Assembly: GCA_017163975.1 (NCBI GenBank)
Contig: JAFFSR010000218.1
Location: 2,666,001 to 2,730,000, forward strand
DNA from: Anastatus disparis
Lineage: Eukaryota > Arthropoda > Insecta > Hymenoptera > Eupelmidae
DNA length: 64,000 nt
Direction of reading: 5' to 3'
The notes beneath the pieces were generated by a model. It worked only from the letters and a program-made list of their open reading frames with translations, made no database searches and was not told where the DNA came from. Both the position numbers and the translations under genes were made by a program. Position 1 is the stretch's first letter, and each line of letters begins with the position of its first letter. Positions 34,396-46,954 of this stretch are shown here, piece after piece.

Positions 34396-37300
34396 CTGTC
34401 CATTAGTTAATAATATAATTAAATAAATTAATCTAAAGTCTAAAGTTTTCAATGATCATTGGACGTATTGTGCCTCTAAGGCAAAACTTATTAGTGATAT
34501 GTATGACTTTGTAATATTTATTATTGGTAAATATTTGAAAGTAATAATTATTAAAAACAAATGAATATTTATTTCAGTAATTCTAAATATGTAAAATATA
34601 AAATTTCAAAAATGAAGATTCTAAAATTCATGATTCACTACAGCTGTAATTTTTATTATGCGGTTTACTATGAAATTTTTATTAAGAATCGTAAAAGTAC
34701 CGTTAATGATATTTGCATCAATTATGCGTAGGTTGTATCTAAATTATATGTAACTACAAAAACTACATATTAATTTAGTAAATGGCCACTTAGTTTTTTA
34801 CAATTAAGTGTAGTTATTTATTTAATAACTATGCTTATAAACACTCATTTTATAAATAATTAGTAAATTTTTATGCATTAAAATGAAAAAAAATTTTGAT
34901 AACATAAATGATTTATGTAAGGTTACTACAAACAAATCATTCTTTAAAAATATTCAAAATATTTATCAGAATTTATTTGTAAGATTTTTGAATTTGACAA
35001 ATCAAATAGTAAGATTTCCGTTTTGTGCTTTTAAGTTTATTACAAAGATTAATTAAGTAACATTACAAGGGTACAAAAGATAAATCATTGTCAAGATTAT
35101 TTTGTTGTTAATTTTATTAAAAATAAACACGTTTACTTACTTTATTGATTATTAAAATCAATATTTTACTGTATATAAAAATTGCATATAATTTAAATAT
35201 GTCCAACAAAGTTACGTATAATTTGTATATAATTTATACATATGTTTATGGCATAAAATTTAAGAGATGCCAATGGGTTCATAACTTTTATTTACAATAT
35301 TTTCCTTTAATACGTGCAACGAATGTCTGGACTAACTTCTTTATTTAGAATTTATGTTAATTTTATCTATTCTCAAAAAATCTAACAAAGAAATATTATT
35401 TTATACAAATTAACCAAATGAATTAAGAATTTAAAAATAAACAATTTTTGTACCAGAAAATATTTAAAAATTTTGAATTTCATTTTTATTAAATTTATGA
35501 TTGCTTCAAAAAATAATTTACATGATAATAATTTCATTTTTTTAACGGATATAATCTTATTTAGATAATGAAAATAAAGTCTTTATATAAGTTTTTTTAC
35601 TTTTTTGATCATTTTCATACTCGTATATCTTTAATAATATCCAAACAGTTAATTATTTACAACCAAATCCTCATCTAAAATTTTCGTATACAGTAATTCA
35701 TTTAATTTACAGTCAAATAAAAGTTTTTTCTATTAATATTAGATTAATTATTTTATTTTTTAAATTAAGTTGATAAATTTTTGTCTATGTCATTGATTAA
35801 AATTTTGTAATAAGTTTTTTTCATTAAAATTTATATTCTCATAATTAAAAATTTCAAAGTAAATTAAAAGTAATGAGGATATAAATAAATTTTTTTTAAC
35901 TTTCAATATTAATTTTTAAAATATTATTAAGCACATAATATTTGGATCATTTTTTTAATAGAGTAAAAAGGCTTGATTTATTTTTCTATCAAAGATTGTA
36001 TTAAGTTTTTCTTAAAAATTGAATTGATTTTATTTGAATTTCTTAATTGATAAAATAAAATTTTATTATTGATCAGTGTGAACTGTAGGCACTAAAAGTA
36101 AAAAGAAAAAAGAGTAAGAAAAAAAATTTAACAATAAAAAGAAATGAAGAAGCTTAATGTTGGAAATGCACAAAAGGAAACATACTCTGTACATATTTAT
36201 ATCAGCGTCTTTGATGTAACAAAATGAATTAGCATTATATAATAGATAAAAGAAATAAGAGGCAAAAAACAAATCAGATTAAAATGTAGCTTGCACATAC
36301 ATACTTTTTAAATATCTAACATTACTTTAGAAGAAATAAATTTGATAGTTTCAATTATTTAAAAAATTTTTAGTGTTGAATTTTTTTAAGTTACCTAAAA
36401 TGAACTATTTCATTATTGTTATATTTCATTTTTTTACTTCTAACAATTGCTAATTTTAGTTATATCATCTGTGAACAAGATAAAGATTGATAAAAAAAAT
36501 TGTTTTTAAGTATTTTTTAAAATATATTTATATGCACGTATAATCAACAAAATTTATTTCTTCAAAGTAATAAAAAAATTTTTCTAAAGTTTTAATAACG
36601 CTACATCTACGAAGGTATTCATAATTTATAGAACATTTTTAAAATTCAGTCATAAATAAAAACGAATTTCAATTTACTTCTAGACAATATACAGAATCTT
36701 TAAATAACATTAGTCAATTCAAATCAACGCTTCAGCGTATATTGTACAGATGACATGTAAATCATATACATTATAATTTAGAAAAAATTAATTATTCTTA
36801 TATTCAATATTCAATGATACATATGAATTATAATAAAGATCGATATATAATATAGTCTTTTTAAATTCATTCATCTTTAATATGACAAAAACTACATAAT
36901 TTAAAGATATTTTATTATAATTTCATTTTAAAATTGATATTATTTTAAAGTGCAAACATAAAATTATAAATAAAATAATTTATTTTTTGTATATGTATTG
37001 AATATTTTTCTTTCGAGTGAATTCTACAATATCATCAACAATCTACATGTTTTTTGTACAAATTCTGTATCTTGTACTGCGTATCAATTTGTATAAATGA
37101 CGATTTTTTATAATGAGGCACCGAGCAAAAATTAAACTTTGTATTTAAAATAAATGATGAAGAAACATGCTCATGTGCCAAAGAGAAATGAAATAAATGC
37201 GATAAGGTACTCAACTAAAACTCTTAAAATGTCAAAACCGGGAGTTTATTTATATAATTGATTAATTATAATCATAATTGTATTATTCTGTATGCTGCAT

Positions 37301-39099
37301 ATACATATACACACAGAAATACAAATGTATATGTATAAACACATATATTTTTGCGAACATTTAAATTTGATTTGTTATATTATTACTATATATCGAGCTT
37401 CAAATTTGTTTCAAGGGCATAAAAAGTTAGCTAAGCCTCGTTAAAATAAATTTTTTTTGTTTTCCTTCTTTTTTTATTATGCTATGTAAACCAATTATAA
37501 TGAATTACGTGTATATAGTTACTTGATATAGCAACTTTTAAATTAATAAATAAATTGAAATTGTCTTTTGGCATCATTAGAAAAAATTTAATGTTCATTA
37601 GGAATTCGATTAGCGCCAAAAAAAAAGGAAACATTGATTTAAAGTTTCTCTTAAGAAACTTTATGAAATTTTTTTTTGTAAGTGCATAAAAATAAAGACT
37701 TTGTGATTATTTTTAGTCTATAAAACTATGAGCTATATTTAAAAATGCTTGTTTTGATGTTTAAAAAGGAAAAGAAGAAAAAGAAAACGAATCCTATAGA
37801 AAGCACTCGTAATGTCATTAAAAGTAAGTTTTCAAGACTAATAGTAGAGTTAAAACTCTACGAATAATTTGAGAGAAATGATTTTCCAAAGAAATACTTT
37901 TGATTAAAAAATACAAAACATTTTTAAAAAAAATAAGCTGTACTATGATCGTATCTCTCACCTACTTCACTACTTATATAGGTATATAAATATATTTTCT
38001 GTAAATATGTCGAAAAGTGCACGAGCGCCTGTGCGAATGAGAAACTGGGAGTTTTCTCTTTTTGATAATTTATTAAATATAAAATTGTAAATAATTATGA
38101 TTTGAAAAAAAGTATTTTAATAAAATTTTGTAATTTCAATTTATACTAGAAAAATCTAATATGAAAAATTTTTTAAAATTTAATTATAGTTAGTTGGGCT
38201 ACAAAATTTTGTAAAATAAATGATAAATCAGAATTATAAATATTTTATGAATTATCAAAAAAGAAAAACTTAAAGTATGCCATATACTCCCAAATATCGT
38301 TAAATCTCATTGCACATTAGCAAAAATGTGTTCACCTTTTATTTATATATGTATACATAATTTAAAAAAAAAATCGGTGCGTACTTTCGTATACATACGT
38401 GCAAGTACAAAATCATTTCATATTTAATACGTTACCGAAGCATTGAGCAAATTAAAAAAGGGATGATGCACAAATAAAACGAAAAAAAAAATATATATTG
38501 TACATGACGTATGTATACAAATATGCATAGTGTACTTTTCACTTGAACTAAGTGTACGTGTTTCATTGTTAAGATTTATCGTTGATATTGTATTTCGTCT
38601 TGACTAATCGATCGATAATTTATTTCTGTTAATCTAGTAGTACCCACAATCACAAAAGAAAGAAAAATTTGAAAAAAAGCAAATGCAATGGCAATTTGAT
38701 AATTTTAATCGGAATCTTTTAAACTATACAAAGAAAAAAGAATGTGTAAAATAAATTCTCTATTAAATTTTGAATTTGCTTTTTTCGCTTTGTTATAAAA
38801 AAAAATGCTTGCAAAAAAAAAAGAAATGCATACGTAAGATTGTACTTTTTTAAGCGAATTATTCGTCTGTACCTACTGAAATAAAAAAAATTGAAATACT
38901 CTCGGCATTTTTCTATAGTAGGTAAACTACTTTTTTCAAATTTGCGTAAAACGAAAAAGAGAAACAAAAAAAATTAAAATTAACAGAAAAAAAAAATTCG
39001 TTTGTACGCGATCGAATTTATATAATTAAGCGATAAGGTTTATTAATTAAGTATACGTGAATAAAGATAAAAAATTTAAACTATTTGCTCCATTGTTTT
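34396..39099. other. AT-rich region after ear, no gene recognised
   Basis: About 4.7 kb of AT-rich sequence with only short ORFs on both strands and no repeat matching other parts of the window. Part may be a long ear 3' UTR; potential polyadenylation signals are frequent (for example AATAAAG near 39060) and so not informative. Confidence 0.4.
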
Positions 39100-39176
39100 T
39101 ATTTTACCCTTTTTTATTTTTCATTTAACGTCGCTGAATTTATGCTGTCATTACACTGCTTATGAGCGACGGAGAT
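39100..39176 (-). repeat. SINE tail fragment
   Basis: 'ttaacgtcgctgaatttatg' through 'gagcgacggagat' matches the 3' part of the SINE family in minus orientation. The tRNA-like head is absent. Confidence 0.65.
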
Positions 39177-39563
39177 TCTATATAGAAATGAAATTTATAA
39201 ATATCAAATTGATCAGAAGAAGATAATGTAAAAATGTTTTGTTTGAATTTCATAAACTTTAATTCAATGATTTGTATTTAATTTCAATAAGAATTAAAAA
39301 ATAATTTGCACTCTTTAATTATAGTATTCAAAAGTAATAAAAAATTAAATGCTACAAATTTTCGTACATTTTCCTAAATGAAATAATTATTTTCATAAAT
39401 AAAATTATAATTAATATAAATAAAAGAAAATTATCATTTGCAATTTAAGATCAATAAAAAATAACTTTATTGAAATGCTCTAATAAATATGACATAAATA
39501 AGATTTTTAACTAAAAAATTAATAATTCTTTTTTACATAAACAATAATAACTATTCAAGTAAC

Positions 39564-39685
39564 GTCGTCAGTGGCTCATTCGGTGAAGTGATGGATTCAT
39601 AATCTCGGGGTTCCGAGTTCGAATCCCGGCCGATTTATACAAGCACCACTGTACGTTACATGTGCTTTGTTCGTAAACATAACAA
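39564..39685 (+). repeat. tRNA-derived SINE, head and body only
   Basis: CGTCAGTGGCTCATTCGGTG and a good B box in GAGTTCGAATCCC are followed by CAAGCACCACTGTACGTTAC. The 3' tail is missing. The head is tRNA-like enough to trigger a tRNA call, but no acceptor stem closes. Confidence 0.8.
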
Positions 39686-40853
39686 AATCTTTTAATTAAA
39701 AGTATCTAATAACTCTTGAAAATTTCTTTTTTCAAAAAAATAGATATTTTTACTCGTAAGATCTAATCACTCCATGGTAAAAAAAAATCTAAAAATACAA
39801 AATTTGCTCAAGAAAACTTGATCATTTTTGGCTACAGAAACTGAGGCTTGTAATTTAGGCAAATATTCATGAAATTTGTTTTCAGCGACAAATATCACTG
39901 CGTATGACTCACTAATAAATAAGGGTAAGTCCATAAGATATTAAAAGAGATAGGGGTTCGGAGGTTTTCTTCCTGAACTATGGTCAATTTTCATTATTAG
40001 AATGTCATTGAAAAAAACATTTTTCTAAATGCAATGAAAATTTTTTTCATGACAAAGTCTTTCTGAGTATTAGAAAAATATGTACACGGCATTAATCTTG
40101 CTGATCTGCAATTTCATAAAAATAAAAATACAATATTTATAATTAAAAAAAAACTTTTAATTTTTTTATACGTAAATTGCTCGTTATTTCGCAATTAACA
40201 AAACGCGTCTTTGATTACCTCAGAAAGCGAGTTAAGTACACAGTATCAATAAGTTCCTCTTGTACAAAATTATCATTTTGTAGCATTTTTAACGGCAAAA
40301 ATAAGTAATACTATTTTTTAATTTCTTTTATTTCAGTATTATTTTTCAACGTATTCCGTCTAGTGTCAATCGAAATTTCGCGTCAACCGTGTGAAATTGA
40401 ATTTTTTAATTTCATATCATTGAATATTTTTTTAGTTATCTGAACTAATTTCAGTACTTTCAAAGATGAAAAATCTTTGTAATATAAAAGAATAAAAAAA
40501 GTCTATTTCAAAAGTGTCCTGTTAAACATTTTTTTTTAATGACAAATTTTATAGTTTCGAAAATCTCCTTCAAAATTAACATTTTAAATACTTTTTATTA
40601 AAAATAAATTAAATTTTGCCATAATAATTAAATTTAGTTTCAACAATTAAACTTGTATCTAAAATTGCTATTCGATACTTGTACAAAAATTATCACCCAT
40701 TTCTTAAGAAATAAAATATTTCAAATAAGCATAAAAATAATATGATTCGCCAATCACATATTCGCGCCCATTATATTATGAAGAAATTTATTATCAAGTT
40801 GAACTCCAAAACTGCTAGATGTCAATAGTTTTTTTAAATCATAACGAACTGTA

Positions 40854-41893
40854 CCCTACTAAAAAATCTCAGGTGAGAAATCACCTGATTTCTCAGGTGA
40901 TTAATCATGCCAAAATCTCATGTGATGATTTTTTTAGGTTTTTACACGTTTCAAACCATGCTTAGTCAATTGCGAACTATTTTTGAAAATTTTTGAAAAA
41001 TTGAACTTAGAAAATTTTTTGTAAAATGAGTCAAAATTTTTTCTAAGACCAAATTTTAAAAAAATTTTCTAAGTTCAAATTTTTCAAAAATTTTTAAAAA
41101 TAGTTCGCAATTGACTAACAAGGAGAGTATTTCACCTTCGGGTCACCGTTTTTGCTCAAATTTTGAGAATGTTTTCTGGATGTAGAAATATGAAGAAAGC
41201 CAAAATTTTAGAGGCCAACGCTCAATATTTCCCTAGTTACAGGCCATTGAAGAAAATCACTAAAAAAGTCACTAGATTTTCAAACGCTTATAGTTCCTCA
41301 GCATTGTTAGCTCAAAGCTTATACCTTTTTTTAAATGAAAGCTAAGCTCAGATTCTTTCGAAATAGCACCTATAGCATCTCAAAATATTATTTTTTCCCA
41401 AAGTTGGAGCGTAATAAAGATGGGACCTGAATTTTTTGTTTAAAACATTAATTAATAATAAAAGCTAAAATTGGGTTAAATCTTTATTACGCTTTAACTT
41501 TTGGAAAAAATAATATTTTGAGATGCTGTAAGTGCTATTTCGAAAGGATTTGAGCTCAGCTTTCATTTAAAAAAAGGTATAAGCTTCTAGCTAACAATGA
41601 TGAGATACTATAAGCGTTTGAAAATCTAGTGACTTTTTTAGTGATTTTCTTCAATGGCCTGTAACTAGGGAAATATTGAGCGTTGGCCTCTAAAATTTTG
41701 GCTTTCTTCATATTTCTGCATCCAGAAAAAATTCTCAAAATTTGAACAAAAACGGTGACCCGAAGGTGAAACACTCTCCTTGTAAGTATGCTTTGAAACG
41801 TGTAAAAATCAAAAAAATCGTCACATGAGATTTTGGCATGATTAATCACCTGAGAAATCAGGTGATTTCTCACCTGAGATTTTTTAGTAGGGT
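40854..41893. mobile_element. TA-flanked foldback/MITE with precise empty sites (1,040 bp)
   Basis: The termini CCCTACTAAAAAATCTCAGG and their inverse (ending AGTAGGG at 41893) are flanked by TA at 40852-40853 and 41894-41895. The paralogous sites at about 63450 and 54060 read 'gaactgtacacactg' with a single TA, which defines the insertion exactly. The arms carry the heptad-like AGGTGATTTCTCACCTGA palindromes, then inverted segments that are homologous to 6483-6740. There is no transposase. TA duplication is typical of Tc1/mariner-mobilised elements. Confidence 0.9.
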
Positions 41894-41895
41894 AC

Positions 41896-42095
41896 ACACT
41901 GATATTCGTGTTTATAAGTTGATTGTAGTCAGTACATCAAAAGTGATGAGTTTCAAACAGTCTAACCATTTGGGGGCACTTTAGTTTGTCATCTAAACTT
42001 TATATTGAGTAACCATACAGTATCTTAAAGTACACGCGCATTCGTTACGTTTTGGTTTTATAAAAAAAATCAGACTTTGTGATTTAATTGTGAAA
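41896..42095 (+). promoter_or_regulatory. Conserved upstream region of cysteine-rich peptide gene 1
   Basis: About 160 bases before the ATG are nearly identical in all three gene copies: 'gagtttcaaacagtctaacc', 'gagtaaccatacagtatctt', then TTTTATAAAA at about 42057-42066. I infer a TATA-containing core promoter and very short 5' UTR. The equivalents are at 54350-54502 and 63480-63656. Confidence 0.5.
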
Positions 42096-42514
42096 ATGAA
42101 GATCTTACTATTGTTATTTTTAATAATTAGCTTTGTGCTTTTGATCAACGGTATGTATACTTTTTTCATAAAAAAAAATAATAATTATTTAGAAAGTCAA
42201 TATAAATATAAGAATATTAAATTGTTGATATTTATATTACTTCTTTTGTATTTTAACTAGGTGATGATGAAAAGGAATATGCCGAAATAGAGGAAATTGA
42301 CTCTGGATACTGGAACTGTATAAAAAGCTGTAAAAGTGGTAAGTTTTAAGATTTTCTCTGCATAGTATAAGTGTAATATTCATGTAAAAAAATTAATATT
42401 TTCAATTATTTTAAAAACGACAGGGTGTCTCAACGAGTGCGCTTTAGAATATCCTGAATGTAAGTAAATTATCTAAATTTAAATTTATTGAAAATACCAG
42501 AATGGAAAAGTGAA

Positions 42515-42583
<69 letters not shown>

Positions 42584-43550
42584 CAAAACTAGAGCCTTCG
42601 CAAACGAATGAAAAAAAAGCAAAAACGATTTCAAAAATTCTAAGAATATGAAATTATATTAAAATAATTATTAATGTCACTGATATTTTATTAATTAAAT
42701 ACAATATGCTGAGAAAAAACTTTCCGATTATTTAGATTCATGTATTTGCGTGAGTGAGGCAAAGTAAAGCGTCTAGTTAATTGTTCATATATTCATCTTT
42801 ATAGTAGTATTTATATTTTTTAGTTAATTTTCTACGGATCATTTTGAGTGAAAAGATATTTGTACGTATCAGTATGTGTATAAAAAGTGATTGTGACGCG
42901 TGATTATGATCCCCATTGAAAATAATCATGGGATTTTATGTGAAATTTTTCATTTAAAATTTTCATATGATTTTTGTTTTATTATGTCATATGATTTTTT
43001 TTCAATGATTTAAATTATCCTAAAAAATCACCAAAAAAATCACTTGAAAAAATCAGCTATTTAGGTAAATCATCTAAAAAAATCATGTGACAAAATGAAA
43101 CAAATGAAAATATATAATGAAAATATGACATAAAAAAATCACATGATTACTTTCAATAGGGAGATTAATAGTTTTTTTAAAACTATAATAAAGCACGTGA
43201 TTTCTTACGATAATACTTTTTACACAGTTTAAAAATGTTGCATTTAGTTCTCGCTATGAGCGTTAGCTCACGCAGTGCTATAAGAAAGTCATATAAGGAT
43301 ATTAAATTATTGATATTTATATTATTTTTTCTGTATTTTAATTAGGCCATGGTGAAAAGGAATGTACCATCCCTGAATATCTCAACTGTGTAAAATTCTG
43401 TAACAAAAGTAAGTTTTTAAATTGCATTTTCTCTGCCTGGTATAAATGTAACATTCGTGTAAAAACTTAATAATTTAAAATTTTTTAAAAACAACAGGAT
43501 GCTACATCTATTGCATTACTGAATATCCTCCAGGTCATCCACGTAAGTAA
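42096..43550 (+). CDS. Secreted cysteine-rich peptide, copy 1 (lacks final exon)
   Basis: Exons are 42096-42150, 42261-42338, 42424-42459, 43346-43408 and 43498-43542, all joined by GT-AG introns in phase 1. Exon 1 encodes a signal peptide (MKILLLLFLIISFVLLING). The mature peptide begins acidic (DDEKEYAEIEEID), then has block 1 NCIKSCKSGCLNEC, a linker with two Cys (CHGEKEC) and block 2 NCVKFCNKRCYIYC. Both blocks have Cys spaced C-x3-C-x3-C-x3-C and each is split by an intron at the same place, so the gene contains an internal exon-pair duplication. The last exon seen in copy 2 is missing; a SINE lies there. Reading through the last donor gives a stop at 43548-43550. Function unknown; a defence, venom or reproductive peptide are all possible. 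Confidence 0.75.
42518..42580. repeat. (TA)n microsatellite in intron 3 of copy 1
   Basis: An uninterrupted AT dinucleotide run of about 63 bases. The orthologous intron of copy 2 has about 31 bases at 59547-59577. Confidence 0.95.
42911..43161. mobile_element. Foldback MITE in intron 3 of copy 1 (251 bp)
   Basis: CCCCATTGAAAATAATCATG at the left end is inverted at the right end as CATGATTACTTTCAATAGGG. The interior repeats CATATGATTTTT/AAAAATCACATGA words. Copy 2 retains only a left half at about 59901-60040. Confidence 0.75.
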
Positions 43551-43612
43551 ATTATCTAATATATTCAAATTTAGTGAAAAAACCAGACTGTTGTTGATAA
43601 ACTTATTTGTAT

Positions 43613-43815
43613 TATTTTTTTTTTTTTTAACGTTGCTGTATTTGTGCAATCATTACTATGCTAATTAGCGACGGAGGTCGTATCAGTGTGTTTGTGAACA
43701 AAGCATATGTATCATATACAGTGATGCTTGTATCAATCGGCCGCTGAGAGCGGGATTCGAACTCGAGTCTTCGAGATTATGAATACATCGCTCTACCGAC
43801 TGAGCCACTGACGAC
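43613..43815 (-). repeat. tRNA-derived SINE, full length, replacing the last exon of copy 1
   Basis: Minus orientation: poly-T at the left, tRNA-like head with GGGATTCGAACTC (B box complement) and GAGCCACTGACGAC at the right. Flanking sequence matches copy 2 on both sides, but the 60378-60646 equivalent, including the last exon, is absent. Confidence 0.85.
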
Positions 43816-45165
43816 CTCACAATGGTTCTACTAATTTACGATTATATTATTACATAAATAATTATTGTTCCCCGTGCTATGAATAGAAAAACATGAATTT
43901 ATTTTAGTATTATAATTTTTAAACACTTTTCGTACAAAAATATTTTAAGAAATAATTTCAAACAAAATTTAATTATGATAAAAAATAAATTTTAATTAAA
44001 TTATTGAGTTTATCTTTTTTATACGAGTAACATCACAATAAGTTGTATGTCATGATTAATAAGTTCATTATTTAAAATCAATTTTTTATCAGTTTTGAAA
44101 ATGATTAACTTTTGGTAAAATATTTTTCTTTTTTTAAACCAACGATGCCTATCTCGTGTGTGAAATGTAGTGAGCTTGCGGTATTTACAATAAGTCTGCG
44201 AAATATTCAATCAAGAACATAAATAGCAATTTGATATTAAGAATATGCAAAAAATCTCTTATCTTTTTACTTTGATGAATGATTTATATAAATTATTTAA
44301 TATAATGACGATGTGAATATAAAGAGTGTATTGTTTATTTATAAGCAAGTATTTTTTTTATAAATGTAAAATCTTTAATCCAAATAGATCTCCTAATTCT
44401 GTACGTTTTCATCGAATTTCATCCTAACAACAACCTATCCAACTTTCCGTCTTTCATTTCCTTTTCTTTTTTTTTTTTTTATTAAAATGAATAAAATATT
44501 ATATAGAATGTTATGAATCAATAATTTTTAGTGTATAATTTAGTATATACAAACATCATTACTATTTTTTTTTAACAAAAATTTTTAAAATTTATACATT
44601 TTATTATTGAATATTATTTATTAATTTTCTTGTTGAAATATTAAAAATATATAATTTGTGTTTATTATAAGAAATCGTACTTAAAAATGTGTACAACACA
44701 TAATTTCCATTTGTTTTTTCCGCAGCTTTTCAATAGTAGAGTCTCATTTTCCGAAATTTTCTATTTTTATCTGGAAATGTCATATTTCAAAAAGTATATT
44801 TTTTATTTTATTTACGAAAACTTAGCATTTCCTAACACAGAAAATAAATTTTGATCCAGATAAAAATAAGTTTTAATATGCTTTTTGAAAAGTTTTTAGA
44901 TTTTTCAAAGTAAAAATTTAGAAAGATTTAAGTGGTTTGTGGAGTTCTGTTATTTTTAGGTACATCCTTTAATGAAAAAAATTGTTAAGTACCTAAAAGC
45001 ATGTACTAATCAGTAGTTTTAATAGTTTTTGAATAAACATTTATTATGCTTTCTCAATAAATAACGAGAACATTTCGATATTCTTCCGATACAAGCAGAT
45101 CTAACTCCTTAAAGTTTAAAATAGATGAAAAATAATATTGTTTAATAGCAAAAAATTTGGAAAAT
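43816..45165. repeat. Downstream part of the cysteine-rich gene repeat unit (matches 60647-61980)
   Basis: High similarity to 60647-61980 over its whole length. AT-rich; a 63-codon minus-strand ORF is preserved in both copies (44019-44210, 60845-61036), but recent duplication explains this. No gene is called. Confidence 0.8.
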
Positions 45166-45228
45166 GGCGAGTGAACGATGCCGCTGGGACCTCTAGTGTT
45201 AAGCTTTATAACTAGAGTTAACGTCGTG
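45166..45228 (+). repeat. Left terminal inverted repeat, outer part
   Basis: 63 bases matching the inverse of 52332-52394 with a few substitutions, ending AACGTCGTG where the Helitron-like insertion begins. Confidence 0.9.
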
Positions 45229-46669
45229 TCCTCTTTTAAAAAAACGATGGCCGGATGTTGTGAAACATTTTATACTAAGAACGTGATTGGTGGATTGAAT
45301 AGAATCATATGATTGGCGAAAAACGAGATTTGATTTAATATAATATGCTTAAATAAAATCATCGATTTAAAATTTAATAATGAAAATCATTGATAAATAA
45401 TTAAATTATAATTATTGAGTTATAGTTGGATTTTTTAAATAAAATTATCAATATAAACATCGCTAACTTCCGTTTACAAAATTCTTTTGTGTGAATATGT
45501 CGAGAGTGCGAAGTACCGCTCTATATTCACTTGTTATTGTATATTTAAAATTAGAACATTGTAACAATTCTATGCCATTTACTTCTGAATTCTTTTTTTA
45601 AAAATTGTACCATAAAATAGTTATTAAGCAATAAATTTAGCAATAAATATTTTTTGAAAATACAGATGTTATGAACTTTTTAGCTTATAACAAGGCAAAT
45701 AATTTTGTAAATTTAAAAAGAGATTTAAAATATTTCGGAATATTTTAAAATAATTTATAAAAAAACCGATAAGTAATACAATTTCGATAATATAATTTAG
45801 TATATAAAATATTTCTAGATTGACAGCTTAAAATTTTTTTTTCAAAAATATAGTATAATACTTGCCTAAAATGTACTATTTTTAAAAGTTTTTTTATTTA
45901 ATTTAAAAATTTAAATTGAATCACGCTTAGAATAAACAGTTCTTCTGCAAAATAAAATAAAAAATTTTTTGTTTGAAAGAATAATATAATTACTATAATT
46001 AAGAAAATATAAATTAGAATTTTTATTTTTATTTCTATTTTAAAAATAGGAACGATATACATATCGTTAAGAATGGATTTGAACTATTTTATTTTTTATA
46101 TATTTTATGGATTTCATATTGTTGAAAATATTAATTTTTAAATAACTTCATTCATTGGTTATTAAGAATTTAGGATTCCAATATTACATATTAAAATTTT
46201 TCTGGTACTTATTTTAATTCTCATTTAAGATATATCTTGAAAATCAAATACGTTAGATTTATATTAAGTGTATAAAAAGCTATATATTCGTAAAATAACT
46301 TTTGACTTTGTAATAGTTTACGTTATTTAAATTTTGAAATATTTAAGAAATGTCTAAAAAATAATCTAAAAGTTTACTATTTTTTAAAATAATAATAAGA
46401 AAATGAATATAGTGATAATATATCTTTTAAATGCGATTTATTTTTCTCGAAGTTTTCCGTGTCTATAAATTCATTGATGCCGCGTAAACTGCTCTGATAC
46501 ATTAGTATATAACATCAATTTCTTTACTGATGCAGATATTAGTAGATATGAAATTATTATTATTTACTAATGAACAGAAAATAATAACACTATATTAACG
46601 GTTAATCATTAACAATTTATATACATTTAGATTAGATATATGGCGCGCTTGCGCGCATGGATTTTCTAG
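45229..46669. mobile_element. Helitron-like non-autonomous insertion (1,441 bp) inside the left inverted repeat
   Basis: The insertion starts TCCTCTTTT and ends ATTTTCTAG, with host T following at 46670. A perfect hairpin GCGCGC-TT-GCGCGC (46643-46656) stands nine bases before CTAG. These are the hallmarks of Helitrons: 5' TC, 3' hairpin plus CTRR, and no target duplication. The uninterrupted right arm reads GTCGTG/TATTTAAA across the site, which fixes both boundaries to the base. The 5' neighbour is G, not the usual A. No Rep/helicase ORF is present. Confidence 0.8.
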
Positions 46670-46765
46670 TATTTAAAAAATAACATGTGAATTGATGTTA
46701 AAATATTAAAATAAAATTTTATGTGTACAATTACTTGTGTTTATTATTTTTAAATGATAGATTAT
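46670..46765 (+). repeat. Left terminal inverted repeat, inner part
   Basis: 96 bases ('tatttaaaaaataacatgtg' to 'aatgatagattat') matching the inverse of 52236-52331. Confidence 0.9.
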
Positions 46766-46954
46766 ACCAACAAGTTATTTTATCAATGCAAAAATTATTG
46801 AAAATTTGTCCAGTTTTTTCAGAAATTTAATACTGATAAGGTAAAAGTACGATGCTAATGATATAGAAGGTCAGCTGTTTGTGTGTACAAACGTGTATAG
46901 CGTCTGCCGTTACTCCACTTTGCATCTTAAACTGTTTGTTTTATTACTTAAACA

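Larger units (their letters stand above)
39796..42095 (+). repeat. Upstream part of the cysteine-rich gene repeat unit (matches 62449-63656)
   Basis: Sequence from 'aaatttgctcaagaaaac' to the start codon is shared with 62449-63656. The unit 3 copy lacks the 1,040-bp foldback element (40854-41893) and has small indels. The last about 1.1 kb upstream (minus the foldback element) is also partly shared with 53990-54502. No gene in the unit's upstream part. Confidence 0.85.

Noticed and set aside
39564..39640. tRNA gene
   Set aside because: It has A- and B-box-like sequence, but the acceptor and anticodon stems do not form and the same sequence recurs with a common non-tRNA body, so it is a SINE head.
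41163..41345. 60-codon ORF and its near-identical partner on the opposite strand (41556-41897)
   Set aside because: They are the same sequence in the two inverted arms of the foldback element; non-coding relatives at 6483 do not keep the frame.
42096..43550. Calling the cysteine-rich peptides a known venom toxin family
   Set aside because: Secretion and many Cys are visible, but the spacing fits no toxin family I can name, and nothing in the sequence shows toxicity.
44019..44210. 63-codon minus-strand ORF preserved in two repeat units (also 60845-61036)
   Set aside because: The units are recent duplicates with about the same identity inside and outside the ORF; no start context or domain supports it.
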